58,500 bases of DNA from Mesostigma viride. Taxonomy: Eukaryota; Streptophyta; Mesostigmatophyceae; Mesostigmatales; Mesostigmataceae. The notes below the pieces were generated by a model, which searched no databases, was not told where the DNA came from, and saw only the letters and a program-made list of their open reading frames with translations. Below, piece by piece: positions 25,501 through 32,224 of this stretch. Every line of letters begins with the position of its first letter. The first letter of the stretch is position 1. The stretch covers positions 779,446-837,945 of the forward strand of contig RPFO01000333.1 of NCBI GenBank assembly GCA_009746045.1. The letters run 5' to 3'. Position numbers and translations under genes: made by a program.

Positions 25501-28284
25501 TTCCCTTTCTGCCCCACCCCAACTAAGCTGTCGTCTCACTCTCGTGTCACATCAAACGCGGCACATCAATCGTCGCGGATTCAGCACGTGCCCAGAGTTC
25601 TCATACGACGACATGGTGTTGCTCTTGAGGACTTCTCTCATGTCATCCATTTCTACTGAAGTATGTGACACACCCTCTCTCTTTTCCCCTCTCTTCTTTC
25701 CCCTCCTCTCCCCCCCCCCCCCAGGAGGGCGCGCTGACTAAAGCGGACAAGGGTTTCACCGCGGGGCTGGCGGCCGGCGCAATGATGGGCCTCTTTGGCG
25801 GCCCCGCGCTGCCCATCACCATGCCCGTCATGGCGGCGGTGGGCGCGGTGGCCGGCATGTACGGCAACAACATCCAGTCCAAGGTGGCCAAGACCCGCCA
25901 GAAGCTGATGGGCGTGCTGCAGGGCAACGGGCTGCAGGCCGGTGCGGGCACCAGCAGCGAGGGCGGGCCCGCAGGCACGCGGTTGCCCCCGCAGCACGTG
26001 CGGGGGCGCGGCGGTGCGGGCCCCAGCAGCATGTCGGCCCGCATCAAGGAGCGGCTGCTGGCGGGCAGCAGCAGGGGGCTGCTGCGTGGGGGCGAGGGCG
26101 TGGGTAGCAGCGCGCAGCACGCCTCAGGAGAGGGGTCATCCACCAACCGCGCATCGGAGGCAGAGCAGGACCCCCTGGCGGGGCCATTAGAACATGAGGC
26201 GCGGCCGGCTCCTGTCGCGGTGGAGGTGACCGACTTTGACCTCGTCTGGAAGGCAAAGGTGACTGCCTTTTTCTTGGCCTTGTTAGGGCGCTCTGTGCCC
26301 GTGGGACCCTGTGTGGCGTTTTTTTTCCCTTGGCTGCCGTTGGCGTAAGCCGTGCCTCAAACATGCGATGGAAGTTGCGTCCATGGGAGACGTGCCGTGC
26401 ATGGCTCGTTTCACCCCTAGACGGCGCGTTGCTGCGCCCCAACATGACGGACGGATGCCCACCGATGGCCGCCTGCATGCAGGGAAGCGTGCCGCGCGTG
26501 CCAGCTCATCGCAACACACTGTGGTGGAGTTCCTGCCCGGGCACCTGGGCATACTCAGGGGCCATGGGGTCGAACCCAGGGGACATGTTTCTGGTCACTG
26601 TAGTGGCCCGCCCATAGCTCCTTTCTTATGTCGCGTGAGCCTTTCGGGTGGTTTTGTCCCTTTTCTTTTGCGTGTGCGTGGGTGGGTGTGCCACCGTGAC
26701 ACCGTGCATGCATGCGCCGCCCCCTGCACACGGCTAGGGCGCCCCTGCCTCGTGCGACAGCGACGGCCACACGTCTTGTTGTTCTTGCCGGGTCTCCGTG
26801 AGTGAGGATGCACCTCATGCTGGCCTTATACTGGCACGCGGGCGCTCTGCGTTCGTGTACCCTGTCATCATGCTGATGGCCATTTGTTTTAGGGGGGGGC
26901 GCGCGAGTAGTTGCTGCACCTGCAATCTGCTGCAAATTTTTTGCACATGATTTCCTTTATACAACAGCGACACCAACTTGCACGATGCTTGTGGCTTGGA
27001 TGATGTGCCGGCTGCCAGTTATGCCGCGCGGGCATGCCAGCCAGTGACAGTTGGCCCCCTTCCTTTCTCTTCATCCATTGGCGAGCATGGCAGCCAGAGT
27101 GATTGCTGAGGTTGCTGATGGTCAATCCCGGGATGCGATGCTTGATTCCCTGACCCGGATGGTTTTCCTGACCCGGATGGCTTGCGCCCTCCCCCCCCCC
27201 CCCCCCCCCCGCCTGCCCCCCCCCCTTCCTGCAGGGCGGCTATGGCGACAGCCAGTTCTCCGTGTGGCGGCCGAAATGCCCTCTAGGGTATGTGCACCAA
27301 CGACGACGCAAACGTAGACGCTGATCTGTTCCAAGGCTTGGGAGCATTGTGTTTGGGTAGCAACGACCTTTGTATGGTTGGACACTTGGTTTGTGTGACG
27401 AACGTTGTGGCAGGGTAAGGTGTTGTCAGGTGTGTTCCCTTCGCGGCCGGCAAAGGTCAGCCATCGCTGTGGCTCTAATTTCTCATCCTTGTCCATCCTT
27501 AAGTACAAATGTTGACATGTGCCACGTCACTCCTGTCGTCCTGCCAACAGGTACGCAAGCGTCGGTGACGTCATCAGCCACCACCGAGGGCCGCCCTTCT
27601 CCGCCGCTGTCTACCTGAAGAAGGACAAGGGGCGGCCCAACAGCTGGCTCGTGGAACCGGAGTTCTTTGACCTGGTGGGTTTGGTGCATGGGTGCCAGGT
27701 GGCCATGCAAGCTTGCTGGTGATGTGGCTTTTGTCCTGTGCTATTCGTGCATGTTAGCAGGCCCATGCTGTGCGTCTGGGAGGGCAGAGGATTATGTTGG
27801 CGCTGACGTTGGACAACGAGTGTTTTGGGACCTGGGTGGTGTAGCAACGAAGTGCCCTGCTCACCTTTGCTGCATTCATCGAATTGCCATTCACCTAAGA
27901 GCTCATGAACTGTCTGTTTTGGAGTGTCGCCTGGCTCGGCTGACCTGGCAGATCTGGCGCAACGGCGATGGCGGCTCGTCGTGCGACAACCCGCTGACAC
28001 TGTGGAAGCCGCAAGCGCCGCCGGGTTATGTGGCCCTGGGCTGCGTGGCGGTGGCCGCCTACGAGGAGCCCTCGCCCAACATCGTCCGCTGCATCCGCCA
28101 AGACCTGGTGACGCAGAGCACCTTCTTCGACTCAGCCACGTGGAAGAGTCCACGCGGGTCCATGTGGCCCTGCAGCATCTGGCAGGTGGATGGGGAAGCG
28201 CAGGCATTTGTGGCATACCGGGAGCACAAGCGCCCTTCTACAGACATGGCATTCATGCCAATTTTGTCAACGAACTCGGAATAG
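53..28284 (+). CDS. VPS13: VPS13-family bridge-like lipid transfer protein, plant type, 3' part of gene (5' end outside window)
   Basis: VPS13 proteins are rod-shaped lipid conduits at membrane contact sites. I resolve these exons: 53-134, 547-1536, 2195-2305, 3193-3523, 4111-4281, 5484-5647, 6353-6548, 7527-7763, 8314-8457, 8721-8996, 9335-9395, 10093-10295, 11202-11567, 12238-12330, 12749-12982, 13590-14094, 14172-14620, 14898-14971, 15619-16270, 16707-17104, 17574-17688, 18024-18565, 20471-20660, 21075-21235, 21605-21950, 22884-23243, 23844-24002, 24745-25065, 25725-26258, 27235-27287, 27551-27674, 27952-28284 (TAG at 28282). All introns are GT-AG; 14 of 31 donors read GTGAG. All phases join, giving 8,975 nt and 2,990 codons plus stop. 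The first exon enters with two bases of a codon, so the gene starts upstream. The least certain junction is 14094/14172. Domain order matches plant VPS13 proteins that carry VPS62-like modules at the C-terminus. Boundaries come from sequence reading only; alternative splicing is not excluded. Confidence 0.93.
1537..2194 (+). repeat. Intron 2 with a 32-bp minisatellite (1781-2015)
   Basis: About seven head-to-tail copies of a 32-bp unit containing CTGGTCGCCAGATGTTTC run from 1781 to 2015, with single-base variants such as gtcgtg/gtcatg. Each copy contains TTTCTCAGGT, which looks like a 3' splice acceptor fused to a donor. A smaller pair of near-identical segments (CATCAATACTTGCGCC) lies at 1570-1640. 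No conserved coding potential is seen, although the frames are open over the repeat. Confidence 0.85.
2195..4281 (+). CDS. VPS13: VPS13 exons 3-5: VPS62-like module 2 and return to lipid-groove body
   Basis: Exon 3 (2195-2305) encodes FDHIWSERKGKGRKCRLSIW, then a WRP-KKGYASLGD signature. Exon 4 (3193-3523) continues with AVSIWRPIPPKGYVALGFVA. Together they form a second complete VPS62-like module. The acceptor at 3191-3192 is chosen over the one at 3207-3208 because only it restores the reading frame after the phase-2 donor at 2306; it adds a short P-N-P-P-Q segment. Exon 5 (4111-4281) ends in VARMKLIIFDELAGM, which resembles the repeated VPS13 groove segments. Exon 5 ends at ATG followed by donor gtgagg, a boundary copied many times in the downstream intron repeat. 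Confidence 0.85.
2306..3192 (+). repeat. Intron 3 with AT-rich near-repeats (2860-3175)
   Basis: The second half of this intron carries imperfect repeats of roughly 40 bp built on TCTGGTTATACATGTCATTT and a TGTCATATGGC element. They are AT-richer than the flanking exons. The rest of the intron has no recognisable feature. Confidence 0.6.
4380..5025 (+). repeat. 106-bp minisatellite in intron 5
   Basis: About six tandem copies with a spacing of 106 bp (ATGATGTTTTGG at 4391, 4498, 4604, 4710 and onward). The first spacing is 107 bp because of one extra G. Units differ by single bases. Each unit contains GGCATGGTGAG, the same string that forms the exon 5/intron 5 boundary at 4276-4287. The long open frame on the opposite strand (to 5104) is a by-product of the repeat. 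Confidence 0.92.
5484..7763 (+). CDS. VPS13: VPS13 exons 6-8: groove (RBG-type) body segment
   Basis: Exon 6 (5484-5647) reads VPLVDVTLQNVATGTRG and ends with NSYNQTLRKWEPMLEPCM. The 'yN-x-x-L-x-x-WEP-x-lEP' string is a hallmark of VPS13 repeating beta-groove modules. Exon 7 (6353-6548) carries LPPSATMEISAGPITNFVV, typical of the segment that follows, then a Ser- and Asp-rich tail with five Asp in a row. Exon 8 (7527-7763) is acidic at first and then reads QSVEVINQLGMPVYTRLDYD. Introns 6 and 7 hold a 26-bp minisatellite and a GGGAGGGCGG run. Exons 7 and 8 join in phase 0. Confidence 0.8.
5680..5850 (+). repeat. 26-bp minisatellite in intron 6
   Basis: Seven near-identical copies of a 26-bp unit containing GCGCGCATGGCTACAAGG. 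Copies vary only at positions such as ggcagtg/gggagtg. It lies about 30 bp downstream of the donor at 5648. Confidence 0.9.
6598..6966 (+). repeat. GGGAGGGCGG minisatellite in intron 7
   Basis: Roughly 370 bp built from the 10-bp unit GGGAGGGCGG with occasional slips (gggggg, gggaaggcgg). Every unit supplies two runs of three or more G, so the transcribed strand pattern is a long potential G-quadruplex array. The Pro/Arg-rich open frame on the - strand through this block is a repeat artefact. Confidence 0.93.
8314..10295 (+). CDS. VPS13: VPS13 exons 9-12: C2-like domain
   Basis: Joining exons 9 (8314-8457), 10 (8721-8996), 11 (9335-9395) and 12 (10093-10295) gives a beta-sandwich-like stretch with typical C2 landmarks. 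MGVKVLKFLG opens it. TWNEEFIFEVPH corresponds to the 'WNE-x-F-x-F' strand. TILLVTLSEM follows, and VTLGEVTIPLNKTAG matches the 'lG-x-v-x-i-pl' strand. The part between is an Ala/Ser/Pro-rich loop. The acidic residues of a calcium-binding C2 are not clearly arranged, so calcium dependence is not predicted. Intron 10 interrupts the domain right after EVPH and opens with a repeat that copies the donor site. I assign C2 by pattern, so the family call is moderately confident. Confidence 0.65.
8997..9150 (+). repeat. 39-bp minisatellite starting exactly at the intron 10 donor
   Basis: Four copies of a 39-bp unit (starts at 8997, 9036, 9075 and 9114), each opening with GTGCGTGAAG. The first copy begins at the predicted donor after ...GTCCCACAT. 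The unit length is 13 codons and the unit is stop-free in the VPS13 frame, so downstream copies could act as in-frame alternative donors. Confidence 0.88.
10313..10710 (+). repeat. 55-bp minisatellite in intron 12
   Basis: About seven copies spaced 55 bp apart of a unit containing CACCATAGGGCCTGGCAC and CCTGTACCTCGT. One copy lacks a T and another carries several substitutions near 10610. It begins about 20 bp after the donor at 10296. Confidence 0.9.
11202..12330 (+). CDS. VPS13: VPS13 exons 13-14: basic linker and first VAB/SHR-BD repeat
   Basis: Exon 13 (11202-11567) starts with a Ser/Pro/Arg-rich linker, then LLLGLWIFEDKRPEASLVAE and a charged Gly/Lys-rich loop. It ends at FFPMRHKVTVSTAPLVMGTAE. 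Exon 14 (12238-12330) encodes CMRWRSLVMVHNKTDVELE. The 'v-x-N-x-T-x-v-x-l-e' pattern is the repeat core of the VPS13 adaptor-binding (VAB, Pfam SHR-BD) domain, in which one Asn is conserved per repeat; here it is the N of HNKT. In VPS13 proteins this domain binds adaptors that direct the protein to specific membranes. All junctions are phase 0. Confidence 0.75.
12749..14094 (+). CDS. VPS13: VPS13 exons 15-16: dysferlin/peroxin-type (DysF) insert
   Basis: Exon 15 (12749-12982) encodes EEQFENQRYRPFKGWG followed by LLATERKQWSNRDGS, the DysFN pattern (E-x-x-FEN-x-R, GWG, L-x-x-x-R-x-x-WS-x-x-G). Exon 16 (13590-14094) encodes LPRGWSWVSDWRLD, then EGWAYYPDF and a VRRRRWVRER basic strand, the DysFC pattern (P-x-GW-x-W, W-x-x-D, GW-x-YA-x-DF, RRR-W). 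DysF domains are known from ferlins, Pex30/Pex31-type peroxins and TECPR1. Here the module sits between the first and second Asn-containing VAB repeats. The C-terminal half of exon 16 is Ala/Gly-rich and poorly conserved. The exon end at 14094 is my least certain splice call. Confidence 0.8.
14172..17688 (+). CDS. VPS13: VPS13 exons 17-21: VAB/SHR-BD adaptor-binding domain
   Basis: Four more VAB repeats each show the conserved Asn: LTLENLLPVAATYHLY (exon 17, 14172-14620), PYALVNESSLSLAYLVYN (exon 19, 15619-16270), PSLSLVNHSGQSLFWRQH (exon 20, 16707-17104) and IENHASTAIQFRQAGE (exon 21, 17574-17688). The W-x-W-S-type strand appears as CQWSRPIPLQL, and SYAWDN ends exon 21, matching the 'lPYAWD' stretch of other VPS13 proteins. 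Exon 18 (14898-14971) is a small phase 0 to phase 2 exon. Exon 19 carries a 10-Ala run and a Ser/Arg/Asp-rich insert of roughly 70 residues that is probably a disordered loop. Confidence 0.85.
15517..15600 (+). repeat. Short CCCCAACACACTCAACACGT repeat in intron 18
   Basis: Three copies of a unit of about 29 bp sit just upstream of the acceptor of exon 19 (cag at 15616-15618). The block is C/A-rich and may serve as an extended polypyrimidine-like region. It is open in the VPS13 frame, but translation there is not needed for the protein. Confidence 0.85.
18024..21950 (+). CDS. VPS13: VPS13 exons 22-25: VPS13_C region
   Basis: Exon 22 (18024-18565) ends with VSFKELGVSLVDQTPEELLY followed by LNLRDLGISY, a strongly conserved VPS13 string. 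Exon 23 (20471-20660) has LKALQVDNQLTLTAMPVLI, the 'qiDNQ' motif. Exon 24 (21075-21235) has VHEPIVWRLLDMYKSL, and exon 25 (21605-21950) has VSGVKINLRF followed by a predicted helical segment with KAAYNYGIRQLLNQALHLIG. This part forms the C-terminal end of the lipid channel and leads into the ATG_C helices. Intron 22, between the first two exons, is the longest (18566-20470) because of a 10-bp satellite. Confidence 0.88.
18926..20195 (+). repeat. 10-bp satellite GTGATGCTAT, about 127 copies, in intron 22
   Basis: A 1,270-bp run of the decamer GTGATGCTAT, almost without variation. I see only two variant units (GTGGTGCTAT), one near 19017 and one at the end near 20186. It fills two thirds of the longest VPS13 intron. 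Such homogeneity suggests recent expansion or strong gene conversion, or an assembly consensus across a collapsed repeat. Confidence 0.97.
20277..20428 (+). repeat. 12-bp repeat CATGTGCCTGTT/CATGTGCCTATT in intron 22
   Basis: About 13 copies of a 12-bp unit in two alternating variants (tt before or after the A/G change), ending 40 bp before the exon 23 acceptor (cag at 20468-20470). Both strands are open through it, which is a property of the unit. Confidence 0.92.
21960..22275 (+). repeat. GT/GTGCTT-rich simple repeat in intron 25
   Basis: Irregular GTGTGT, GTGCTT and GTTTGT tracts fill about 315 bp right after the exon 25 donor. The large His/Thr-rich open frame on the opposite strand (21507-22664) arises from this composition. 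No stable unit length was identified. Confidence 0.9.
22884..23243 (+). CDS. VPS13: VPS13 exon 26: ATG_C domain
   Basis: The exon encodes the Gly-rich amphipathic helix set typical of the ATG2/VPS13 C-terminal domain: DGLLQGGEALAKGVFRGITG, then VTKPLEGARDKG, GFITGIGKGVVGVAAQPMSG and VLDLMSKGVAGV. In studied homologues these helices bind lipid droplets and curved membranes, which places the channel mouth on the acceptor organelle. It starts and ends in phase 0, after a cag at 22881-22883 and before gtgagg at 23244. It is one of the best conserved exons in the window. Confidence 0.92.
23844..25065 (+). CDS. VPS13: VPS13 exons 27-28: PH-like domain
   Basis: Exon 27 (23844-24002) encodes FGHLDVFKEHSKFAYSDAYE then LPKDRIILVTDHRVILLM. 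Exon 28 (24745-25065) continues with CLVVWNVEWRDLLALELAYG and ends with RVVRCTEGSEDALKIRDIIR. This matches the PH-like domain that follows ATG_C in VPS13 proteins ('LP-x-g-k-i-l-i-v-T-x-x-R-V-x-L-l', 'W-x-v-x-w-x-d-l-l'). Plant VPS13 homologues show the same order. PH-like domains of VPS13 help choose the target organelle; the lipid specificity here cannot be read from sequence. Confidence 0.85.
25725..28284 (+). CDS. VPS13: VPS13 exons 29-32: C-terminal VPS62-like module and stop
   Basis: Exon 29 (25725-26258) has a hydrophobic Gly/Ala-rich stretch (GLAAGAMMGLFGGPALPITM), then a long disordered linker, and ends DFDLVWKAK. Exons 30-32 (27235-27287, 27551-27674, 27952-28284) add SVWRPKCPLGYASVGDVI, SWLVEPEFFDLIWRNGDGG and LTLWKPQAPPGYVALGCVA. 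Two tandem W-x-P...GY-x-x-x-G units thus make the terminal module, as in plant VPS13. The protein ends MPILSTNSE followed by TAG at 28282-28284. Exon 30 is only 53 nt and lies behind a pure C tract of about 20 bases, an unusually strong polypyrimidine run. Confidence 0.9.
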
Positions 28285-28740
28285 TGGGCCTTGCTTGCAC
28301 TTTTACCCAACAAAACACCCTCGGAGTGGGCGACGCTGGGTTAACTCTGGGTTTGTAGCAAGGCATGGACAAGAGAAGCATCAGCGTCCCTGAGGCACAT
28401 ACAACAGGTTGCGGCTTGGAAAGCTCGGCTCCTTATTAAGTGAGACAACTATGGGTATCTCAGGGAAATCCGCGTGCAATCTAGTGGGCTTGGGGGTGTT
28501 CATAGGACATCCTGCTATTGCTGTGCTGCACAGCTCTCCTCCAGCTTGCTAAGCACGTGTTAGGCGTGCAACGGCCAGCCTTTGCTCTCCCACTGTACAT
28601 CATAGATTTGTAAATATTCCAGCATAGCAGTTATTATTTTTTATTTCAATTAGATCTTTCTTTGTTTTGGGTAGCAAGTCGCGCCCCTCACTTGGAGGGT
28701 GCCGTATGTGCATTGAAAAGTACTATGTAATCTCACACCG
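28285..28740 (+). other. VPS13 3' UTR and downstream intergenic sequence
   Basis: The composition becomes AT-richer after the stop codon. A TGTAA element, the usual polyadenylation signal of chlorophyte algae, occurs in GATTTGTAAATATTCC near 28605-28620 and is a candidate 3' end, giving a 3' UTR of about 330 nt. This depends on the alga assumption. No ORF or RNA gene is visible. Confidence 0.4.
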
Positions 28741-28821
28741 CATACACCCCGCCAGCCTCTCCCCAACCCCCTGCCGATACCGCGGGTCCTCGGAGCCCCT
28801 TGCTGGGCCAACGCCGGCACC

Positions 28822-29000
28822 ACGAGTTCGCTGCGCATCGCTACCTACAAAATCCGCACCCTGCGCCCGGGGGGGGATGTCCCCCCGCGGGCCAGCGAGC
28901 TTGTCCAATACTGCCGCCTGTATGGCATTGATGTGCTCGGGGTTCGAGAGCACCGGCACTCCTTTGAGGGCCCCGTTCACCGTGTCCGTCACCCTTGCAC
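28822..29000 (+). pseudogene. Non-LTR retrotransposon (LINE) endonuclease fragment
   Basis: Frame +1 from 28831 reads LRIATYKIRTLR, then ELVQYCRLYGIDVLGVREHR. This matches the start of the AP-endonuclease-like (EEP) domain of non-LTR retrotransposons ('TYN-x-RTL ... eL-x-x-y-x-x-x-iDvl-g-v-QEHR'). About 55 residues are recognisable. The catalytic Asn of TYN is Lys here, the Glu of the EHR motif is kept, and the similarity stops near 29000 without the rest of the endonuclease or any reverse transcriptase. No start codon or full ORF is present. I read it as a decayed 5' piece of a LINE. Confidence 0.5.
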
Positions 29001-30750
29001 TACATACAATGGCAACTGCTGTGTGGCCCGGCGCATGCGCCGGGTCAAGGGGCCGGGGGCACATCCCCCCCTAAAATCGCACAAGAGCGCTCTCCCTCGT
29101 CTGGCCTAGCGCGCCGCCCGGCGCCAGCCAATGTGAAAAATGGCCGAGTGCGCTCTGTCAGCCAAAAGGCTGCGCTGGATCGAACGAAAACGGCAACTTT
29201 GGGCCGGAGTGAGCTACGTTGGTTGTACGACACGTGGCACTTTTTAATGCATTTCTTATTAGAAGCTCTTAGTAAGCGATAATGGGGAGGCCCACACTAA
29301 ATCACTAATCGAAAATTACTTGGGAAATGTTGTCTCGGGCTGATGGACATGTGTGCCCCTCAATTGCGGAGTTAAATTGGATGTATAATTGAATGAAATA
29401 CATTATTACATTCCATGCATCGATGCTCGAGTCATCGCGATATCTGAATATCTTACATAATTACAGACCCATCAATTGGAAGATCAGAAAGCTCCAGTGC
29501 ATCTGCTCTACGACCGGACGTCTCAATCGTACGTAGTGCTTTCGAGTTATAATTACCCTCAATGTATGTCTGGAAAATCCACGTGCAGGCAGTGTCAAAT
29601 GCATGGTATATGAACTAGTTATGTACATGTCAAGATGATGACAGTCAAGCGAGGCCATACATGTTGACGGACAAGTGAGCCTGTAGACCTACGTCGATCC
29701 CCAGTTCCTCGATGTCGTGCGCAGCCCCGATATCATCAGATTTCCAATCCCCAACGGCCGTCGGCTCCGCAAAATCCACGTTCGCGATTAAACAGTGCAA
29801 CCGCGAGGGCCGTTCTAACTTGTAATCCACCTATATAATGGGCTCCGTCTCGTCACCGTGCGTTCGCATCAACAGGACAGCCACGGGTGTCGCGACGTCT
29901 CGGACGCTGTGCACTACACGCATCATCTCGGTCATCGCAGCCGTCGAGCACGTCACAAGCATCAATTATTCTCTGGACGAATTCTCGTGACCGTGTTGAT
30001 ATTAATGTCTGCCAACTTCACGACTGTGAACAGCAGCCTCACGCACGTCCGGTCCATCCGACTCCGTCAGGCGGTGTTGCGAATGGCGTCCTGCGTGCAA
30101 AAACCAGTACATGAAGGACAATAATGTTAGCCCGTTAGACAGATTTGTCTGTGGTTCCGCTTACAGCAGTACTAATCACCCGTTACGCGGATTTCGGGCA
30201 AGTGGGTATCCTCCTACATTACATGTATCCAATTATGGACGGGAGATTTAAAATGGGAAACAAGTATCAGCGAACCCAGAATCAAGGTATCCACGCAACG
30301 GTTTTGAAGAAACGGCTATGTACATATAGACACAATGAACTGAACAAAACTTTAGTAGCTCACTCGTCGTTCACTTGTTAGTCGTAACGGAGGCAGTCAT
30401 TCAGTCAGTTTGCAAGTTCAGTTGGCAAGTACGGAAACACACGCAAGTGCGTAACGGAGGCAGTCAGTCAGTCAGTTTGCAAGTGCAGTTGGCAAGTACG
30501 GACCACCAACCGCGTGTGTACGTCCATGATATCGCAATATAATCAAGAATAACAGGGAACGGTTAATGTATCCTTTACGCAGCTTTTTCGTTCAGGGCAT
30601 GTTGAAATAACGAAAGTGGGGTCAGGTGTTCGAACCTTCCAAGTGCCGAATTTTTTACGAACCAGCGCATTCACGAACCTTGCACTGGGGACGCGGTGGA
30701 CGTGTACCATTACCCCGGCCTAATTCTAGCATTGTACACAAGGGGCGGTG
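29001..30750. other. Intergenic region, no gene recognised
   Basis: Only short open frames (under about 100 codons) occur on both strands, none with a recognisable domain. A segment of roughly 65 bp with GTAACGGAGGCAGTCA and GTTTGCAAGT is present twice (about 30385-30440 and 30450-30505). One copy of the CCAACGGCCG palindrome family, with its right arm altered, sits at 29751. Confidence 0.6.
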
Positions 30751-30803
30751 GCTAGCAGTAAAGAAGGGCATCCTAGTCATAACGCTGGGCAAGTTTAAAA
30801 GCA

Positions 30804-31640
30804 CCAACGGCCGTTGAGTAGGAAAAAAAAAGAGCAGGAGAAGAGCACGTCGACGTTTCAACAGCAAGACAAAAATATTGAACCCCGAGTACCAATGAAA
30901 ATGCTTTCATGCATGTCCACCCCGACGAGGCACAAATTCATGCATGCCCACCCCGACGAGGCACAAATTAATGAACGACAGATTTCTCACCCCCCCCCGG
31001 CACATGGAACAAGTGCCATCGCACGCACACACTTTGTAGACAGGAGAGTTTCGAGAGTCCAACGGCCGTTGGCTCGGAGAAATTGACAGTACACCAGTAA
31101 AGACATTAAAATTATCACTTTGTTGTCTTATGTGTGCCGTGTCATTTCCCAAGGTCAAAAGCCGTCAACTTCTGCACCTCTTGTCCCTCCCACCCGTACG
31201 CACTAAGCATGCCCACCTTACACTACCACATGTGGCTCTTGAGAAAACTCCCCCCGACGATGCACATGTGCCATTCACGCACACACCTTCAGACAAGGCT
31301 ATCAGTTTTTCGAAGTCCAACGGCCGTTGGCTCCGAGAAATGCTGTTACAACTCAAAATTACAATGGTGACATCCACGAGCTAGTGGTACGCCGAACAAG
31401 TGCTTGTATGACATATGGCGACTGCCCGTGAGGAAAAGTCCACCACCACACACGGTCAGTTTTTTGAGTCCAACGGCCGTTGGCTCCGAGAAATGCTGTT
31501 ACAACGCAAAATTACAATGGTGACATACATGAGCTAGTGGTACGCCGAACAAGTGCTTGTATGACATATGGCGACTGCCCGTGAGGAAAAGTCCACCACC
31601 ACACACGGACAGTTTTTTGACTCCAACGCAAGAACAGACG
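30804..31640. repeat. CCAACGGCCGTTGG-centred dispersed repeat family
   Basis: The 14-bp palindrome CCAACGGCCGTTGG, followed by CTCGGAGAAA or CTCCGAGAAA, occurs at 31059, 31317 and 31470. Decayed copies occur at 30804 (right arm altered), 31623 (truncated) and 29751. The 31059 and 31317 copies also share upstream sequence (GCACGCACACAC, then CAGAC-AAGG-like), so whole units of about 250 bp appear related. A 36-bp duplication with CACCCCGACGAGGCACAAAT lies at 30910-30985. This looks like a local repeat family or a tandemly decayed element; no ORF is conserved between copies. Confidence 0.75.
31317..31625. repeat. 153-bp tandem duplication
   Basis: Two consecutive 153-bp units (31317-31469 and 31470-31622), each starting at CCAACGGCCGTTGGCTCCG, with few differences (for example actcaaaa/acgcaaaa and catccacg/catacatg). 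The first bases of a third unit follow at 31623. The duplication is more recent than the divergence of the other family members. Confidence 0.9.
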
Positions 31641-31966
31641 TAATGCACACCAAGTGACCAAGTGGCAAGATAAAGACACCCTTGCCAATCTCTACCCACA
31701 AAAACTTAGCCCCGAAATCCGTAGCCCCGAAATCCGTGATTGATTTGTACATTGTAGATGACAATGCAGCGATCACATGTATTCTGAAACCAACACGTTT
31801 TTACCTAGTTATCATGGTAACCAATTTATGGTTACCTAGTTATCCATGGCTAGAAAGTTGTAAATACACGATGTGGCCACACACGCCATAGATGAAAATC
31901 ATAACCAGATCACGCACATGATCATGGAAGGGGACTCTATTGATCTCAAAAAAGAAAGCTCAAGAC

Positions 31967-32035
31967 ACCCTACACCCTACACCCTACACCCTACACCATA
32001 CATCCTACAACCTACACCCTTAACTCTCCACCCTT
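31967..32035 (-). repeat. Telomere-like CCCTACA tract
   Basis: Four nearly perfect CCCTACA units followed by degenerate ones (catacatcctacaacctacaccc). Read on the - strand this is TGTAGGG, one base from the plant/algal telomere repeat TTTAGGG. The tract is internal and short, so it is not a chromosome end. It could be an interstitial telomere-like repeat or a chance microsatellite. Confidence 0.5.
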
Positions 32036-32056
32036 AGCTTACGTGACCTTTTTTTC

Positions 32057-32125
32057 GGAGAAATGTCCGAGTGGAATGCTATGTATGGGGTAACTTTCCC
32101 AAGGGTTCGAATCCCTCTTTCTCCA
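32057..32125 (+). pseudogene. Shortened tRNA-Ser-like sequence
   Basis: The ends pair as a perfect 7-bp acceptor stem (GGAGAAA with TTTCTCC, then A). An A-box-like TGTCCGAGTGG and a perfect B box GGTTCGAATCC with T arm are present. The total is only 69 nt: from the D loop to the anticodon arm about 15-20 nt are missing compared with a long-armed tRNA-Ser. What remains of the middle (AATGCTATGTA) resembles the 3' side of an organellar-type tRNA-Ser(GGA) anticodon stem, so I suspect deletion between two TGG triplets. It could be an organelle-derived fragment or a tRNA-derived repeat head. It is not expected to be functional. Confidence 0.5.
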
Positions 32126-32224
32126 TTAGAGTTTTGTTTAGCTTCTATTCTCGTCTACACATAATTCACACGAAGTACGCTTGCAAATACTTTATTACTA
32201 TTTTGTTTGATATACTACACTAAT

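Noticed and set aside
28723-29064. A 113-codon - strand frame that looks protein-like
   Set aside because: The + strand frame over the same bases matches a LINE endonuclease, so the - strand frame is its shadow.
31967-32035. A chromosome end (true telomere)
   Set aside because: Only about four clean units are present, and more than 26 kb of further sequence follows on the same strand.
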